Assembly: GCA_947175585.1 (NCBI GenBank)
Contig: CAMWNL010000014.1
Span: 1 to 10,772 of the forward strand
From: an uncultured Bacteroidales bacterium
Lineage (GTDB): Bacteria; Bacteroidota; Bacteroidia; Bacteroidales; Muribaculaceae
DNA length: 10,772 bases
Direction of reading: 5' to 3'
Shown: piece by piece, positions 8,901 to 10,772 of the stretch
Position numbering within the stretch: position 1 is the first letter of the stretch
Layout: each line of letters starts with the position of its first letter
Position numbers and translations under genes: made by a program
The notes under the pieces: generated by a model
What the model was told of the DNA's origin: nothing
The model's database searches: none
What the model saw: the letters and a program-made list of their open reading frames with translations, nothing else

Positions 8901-9514
8901 TTGAGTGTATGAAAGATCTTATCCTTAGTGAAGTTAATGTTAAGGAATTGCGTATCGTTGGTAATGACGAGGGCATATTGGTGAAACGAGTAAAACCTGA
9001 TTTCAAGAAGCTCGGGCCGAAACTTGGAAAGCAGATGAAGGCTGCTGCTGCAGTCCTGCAGTCTCTTGATAATAATGAGATTATTGCATTTGAGAAGAAT
9101 GGTTATACTGATATCATCTTGTCTGATGGTAATACCGCACGTATTGATTTAACTGATGTTGAGATTCTGTCCGAAGATATTCCCGGTTGGCTTGTCGCTA
9201 ATGACGGTAATCTGACGGTTGCGCTTGACGTGACAGTGACACCTGAACTCCGTCTGGAGGGCCTGGCTCGTGATATAATCAACCGTGTACAGAATATCCG
9301 AAAGACTCGCGATTATGATATAACAGACCGTATCGAGATTGTTTTTGCGCCAAATCAAGAAGTTGATGATGCCATTAAGACTTTTGGTGACTATATTGCC
9401 CGTCAGGTTCTTGCCGAGAGCGTGGAGATAGCTTCACTTGATGGTAAAGATAATATCGAGATTCTTGACATCGATGGTATGGAAGTACCGGTCTGCATAT
9501 CGCTGAAGCAATAA
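5963..9514 (+). CDS. ileS: Isoleucyl-tRNA synthetase, long eukaryote-like type (IleRS2) with GIHH in place of HIGH
   Basis: This 1183-residue class I aminoacyl-tRNA synthetase activates isoleucine with ATP and charges tRNA-Ile in the cytoplasm. The first signature region reads PPSANGMPGIHH, so the four residues normally HxGH are G56-I57-H58-H59. GWDTHGLPVE is at 85-94. The CP1 editing domain has the Thr-rich TTTPWTLPSN beginning at 234 and GTGIVHIAPTFGADD at 379-393, including the conserved Asp. The second signature KMSKR is at 732-736, followed by the anticodon-binding helical domain. The C-terminus has no CxxC zinc finger as in E. coli IleRS; it carries the long region typical of IleRS2, with LRLEGLARDIINRVQNIRK. 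Length exceeds E. coli IleRS by about 245 residues. It lies first in a run with the dksA-like gene and lspA; ileS-lspA adjacency is also seen in E. coli. The altered motif predicts mupirocin resistance by analogy. Confidence 0.97.
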   Translation: MKKFTEYTGFNLSEINKQMLEKWRKANLFEESLKAREGCPSFVFFEGPPSANGMPGIHHVMARTIKDIVCRYKTMKGFQVKRKAGWDTHGLPVELGVEKALGITKEDIGKKISVDDYNAACRNEVLKYTKEWETLTETMGYWVDMTDPYITYDNRYIETLWWLLKQIYDKGLLYKGLTIQPYSPAAGTGLSSHELNQPGCYRDVKDTTVTALFEISEPREEMKGWGKPYFVAWTTTPWTLPSNTALCVGPRFEYACVRTYNPYTAEPITIVMAKDCVAHYFKPEGLEAPIEEFSAGDKIVPYRIVATFTGEELVGMKYNQLMPWVKPTERLDDNAPVYVKDFAEANPSKLFTVGKDTFVVMDTAAFRVIPGDYVTTEDGTGIVHIAPTFGADDAKVAKAAGIPSLFMITRNGETRPMVDFTGKYYLLDECAPAFVELCVNVDLYKKHEGDFVKNAYDPRFNPGGKYDEAAASKAEDLNIVICMEMKQAGEAFRIEKHTHNYPHCWRTDKPVIYYPLDSWFIKTTAVKDRLIELNETIKWKPASTGSGRFGKWLENLQDWNLSRSRYWGTPLPIWRTDDGKEEICIDSVEHLYNEIEKSVAAGVMKSNPYKDKGFVPGNYSKYNYEKIDLHRPYVDDIVLVSESGKPMHRETDLIDVWFDSGSMPYAQLHYPFENKELLDSGAAYPADFIAEGVDQTRGWFFTLHAIGGMVFDSIAFKSVISNGLVLDKNGDKMSKRLGNAVDPFSTIEKFGSDPLRWYMIANSAPWDNLKFNPEGVTEVSRKLFSTLYNTYSFFALYANVDGFDGTAPEIPVKDRPEIDRWIISLLNTLVKDAESALDDLEPTKAARAINDFVIDNLSNWYVRLNRKRFWGGEMNDDKLSAYQTLYTCLLTVAKLMAPIAPFYSDQLYRDLTGDDSSVHVSLYPVANEADIDKKLEERMSIAQRVTSMVLALRRKINIKVRQPLTAIMVPAIDDAQRDALECMKDLILSEVNVKELRIVGNDEGILVKRVKPDFKKLGPKLGKQMKAAAAVLQSLDNNEIIAFEKNGYTDIILSDGNTARIDLTDVEILSEDIPGWLVANDGNLTVALDVTVTPELRLEGLARDIINRVQNIRKTRDYDITDRIEIVFAPNQEVDDAIKTFGDYIARQVLAESVEIASLDGKDNIEILDIDGMEVPVCISLKQ

Positions 9515-9526
9515 AAATTCAATATA

Positions 9527-9910
9527 ATGTCCGAAAAGACAAGATACTCTGATGAAGAGCTCCTCGAATTTAAGGAGCTTATATTGGCAAAACTTGAAAA
9601 GGCTCGCGCAGAATACGAAAATCTCTGCGCAAGCCTTCGTATTGGCAATGGCAATGATGTAGCAGACACTTCTCCAACGTTTAAGGTACTTGAAGAAGGT
9701 GCTTCAACATTGGAACGTGAGGAAACTGCACGTTTGGCTGAACGACAGCGTACATTCATAAATCATCTTAATGCGGCATTGGTCCGTATTGATAACAAGA
9801 CTTATGGCATTTGTCGTGCTACCGGTCAGTTGATTCCAAAAGAACGATTACGAGCCGTGCCACATGCTACATTGAGTATTGACTCTAAAACTGGGCAAAA
9901 ACAATCTTGA
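9527..9910 (+). CDS. TraR/DksA-family transcription factor lacking most zinc ligands
   Basis: The 127-residue product belongs to the DksA/TraR family, whose members enter the RNA polymerase secondary channel and adjust initiation, often with ppGpp. Two helices (about 8-36 and 55-85) would form the coiled-coil hairpin. The tip has D44-V-A-D47-T-S49, keeping the two aspartates of the E. coli DksA tip (DxxDxA) while the following Ala is Ser. The zinc-finger region aligns as YGICRATG ... TLSIDSKT. The four ligand cysteines of E. coli DksA correspond here to Cys96, Thr99, Ser117 and Ser120, so only one remains and zinc binding in the usual way is unlikely. Length is shorter than E. coli DksA (151). 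It begins 12 bases after ileS and ends 4 bases before lspA, so the three genes are probably one transcript. Confidence 0.9.
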   Translation: MSEKTRYSDEELLEFKELILAKLEKARAEYENLCASLRIGNGNDVADTSPTFKVLEEGASTLEREETARLAERQRTFINHLNAALVRIDNKTYGICRATGQLIPKERLRAVPHATLSIDSKTGQKQS

Positions 9911-9914
9911 TTGC

Positions 9915-10559
9915 ATGAAAAATTCCAAAGCGTGGCTCGCCTCTGCCATTATTATATCGGTAATTGTTATTGACCAACTCATTAAAATTTGGGTCAAGAC
10001 CCGTATGTATTGGGGTGAAGATATTGAGATCTTATCTTGGTTTCATATTCGTTTTGTTCAGAACAACGGTATGGCTTTTGGCATGGAATTTGGCAGCAAA
10101 CTGTTTTTGACACTTTTCCGCATAGTAGCGGTTGGAGTGCTCGGTTGGATAATCTGGAGACTATGTAGGCGAGACTATTATCCTAAGGGATTTGTGGCTT
10201 GCGTGGCTTTGATTACCGCTGGAGCGGCAGGCAATATATTTGACTGCGTGTTTTATGGAGAAATATTCACTAACCCATATCCACCTCAGATAGCGCAGTT
10301 TGTGCCGTGGGGTGAAGGTTATGCACCGATTTTCCATGGTCTCGTGGTCGATATGTTCTATTTCCCTCTGTTCTCGTTTCAGTGGCCTGATTGGTTTCCT
10401 TTGTTAGGAGGAAAGACTTTCTCATTCTTTGATCCGGTATTTAATTTTGCTGATGCTGCTATTAGCGTAGGCATGGCTGTCCTGATAATTTTTTACTCAA
10501 AATATCTGGGTGGTGTTCCTGTTGCTGACAAAATAGAGGATAATAGCTCTGAACACTAA
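9915..10559 (+). CDS. lspA: Lipoprotein signal peptidase (signal peptidase II) with an enlarged region between the catalytic aspartates
   Basis: LspA is an inner-membrane aspartyl protease that cuts the signal peptide off prolipoproteins before the lipidated Cys; it is the globomycin target. The 214-residue product has hydrophobic segments near 7-24, 63-82, 92-106 and 177-197. Family motifs are DQLIKIWV (20-27), QNNGMAFGM (49-57), GNIFD (106-110), HGLVVDMFYF (131-140) and FNFADAAISVG (176-186). D110 and D180 match the catalytic Asp pair. In E. coli the pair is 19 residues apart; here it is 70, owing to added sequence before and after HGLVVD. Similar enlargements occur in other Bacteroidota LspA proteins. 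ATG 9915 is chosen because it puts the first membrane helix directly at the N-terminus and leaves 4 bases after the previous stop; an in-frame ATG at 9879 would overlap that gene by 32 bases. A lipoprotein gene starts at its stop codon. Confidence 0.95.
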   Translation: MKNSKAWLASAIIISVIVIDQLIKIWVKTRMYWGEDIEILSWFHIRFVQNNGMAFGMEFGSKLFLTLFRIVAVGVLGWIIWRLCRRDYYPKGFVACVALITAGAAGNIFDCVFYGEIFTNPYPPQIAQFVPWGEGYAPIFHGLVVDMFYFPLFSFQWPDWFPLLGGKTFSFFDPVFNFADAAISVGMAVLIIFYSKYLGGVPVADKIEDNSSEH

Positions 10560-10772
10560 TGAAACAGTTGCACGGTAAATATGGAGCGATAGGAGTTGTT
10601 GCTTTATTGGCAGTATCATGCAGTTCGGTGCCTGGTTATGTGATACCTCCGGACAAGATGGCGTCATTGCTTGCTGATATTCATGTCGGTGAGGCTGTTG
10701 TTGACTTGAACCGAGCAGATTTCCGCACAGATTCATCCAAATCTATAATGCTCCAGTCAGTGCTGGCTAATC
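10559..10772 (+). CDS. DUF4296-like lipoprotein, 3' end cut by the window
   Basis: The first 71 residues are visible. ATG overlaps the lspA stop by one base (TAATG), which favours translational coupling. The N-terminus is a lipoprotein signal: MKQLHGKYG, a hydrophobic stretch IGVVALLAVS, and lipobox Cys21 (LAVSC). The mature part begins SSVPGYVIPPDKMASLLADIHVGEA, with the pattern of a proline-rich start followed by a D-I-H-x-x-E-A helix as in DUF4296 proteins of Bacteroidota, which have no known function. It should be a substrate of the LspA encoded just upstream. The assignment rests on a short fragment. Confidence 0.78.
   Translation, partial: MKQLHGKYGAIGVVALLAVSCSSVPGYVIPPDKMASLLADIHVGEAVVDLNRADFRTDSSKSIMLQSVLAN

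Noticed and set aside
9879-9914. Upstream in-frame ATG extending LspA by 12 residues
   Set aside because: It overlaps the dksA-like gene and adds a charged stretch before the first membrane helix. ATG 9915 fits the family better.

Overview
The window looks like an ordinary chromosomal segment of a Bacteroidota genome, most likely order Bacteroidales; the family cannot be fixed by eye. The evidence is a Bacteroidota-type promoter (TTTG, then TAnnTTTG) before rpsP, AT-rich leaders without Shine-Dalgarno sequences, a BF3164-like lipoprotein, a DUF4296-like lipoprotein, a long RecQ with an extra C-terminal region, an LspA with a large insert, and a DksA-like protein lacking most zinc ligands. All eight genes are on the + strand. 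No tRNA, rRNA, CRISPR array, insertion sequence or phage gene was seen, and no gene-free gap exceeds about 165 bases.

Region 1 (1-5102) is a tight gene run: the 3' part of recQ; a two-domain protein joining an aminoglycoside-phosphotransferase-type kinase (AmgK-like) to a RapZ C-terminal domain; a MurU-like sugar-1-phosphate nucleotidyltransferase; and a BF3164-like lipoprotein. Gaps are 20, 10 and 27 bases. The kinase and nucleotidyltransferase resemble the two steps of the AmgK-MurU route, which makes UDP-MurNAc from recycled MurNAc. The RapZ C-terminal domain is known in E. coli as the part that senses glucosamine-6-phosphate. The arrangement suggests an amino-sugar activation unit with a built-in sensor, which is an inference.

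Region 2 (5103-5873) is a stand-alone rpsP unit with its own promoter and a clear intrinsic terminator. Its bS16 protein has an Ala/Glu/Lys-rich tail of about 100 residues.

Region 3 (5912-10772) is the run ileS - dksA-like - lspA - DUF4296-like lipoprotein (cut by the window end), with spacings of 12 and 4 bases and then a one-base stop/start overlap. The IleRS is the long, eukaryote-like type (IleRS2) and carries GIHH where class I synthetases carry HIGH. That altered signature has been linked to extreme mupirocin resistance in bacterial IleRS2. The most notable items are this motif, the kinase-RapZ fusion beside its nucleotidyltransferase, and the zinc-ligand loss in the DksA-like protein.
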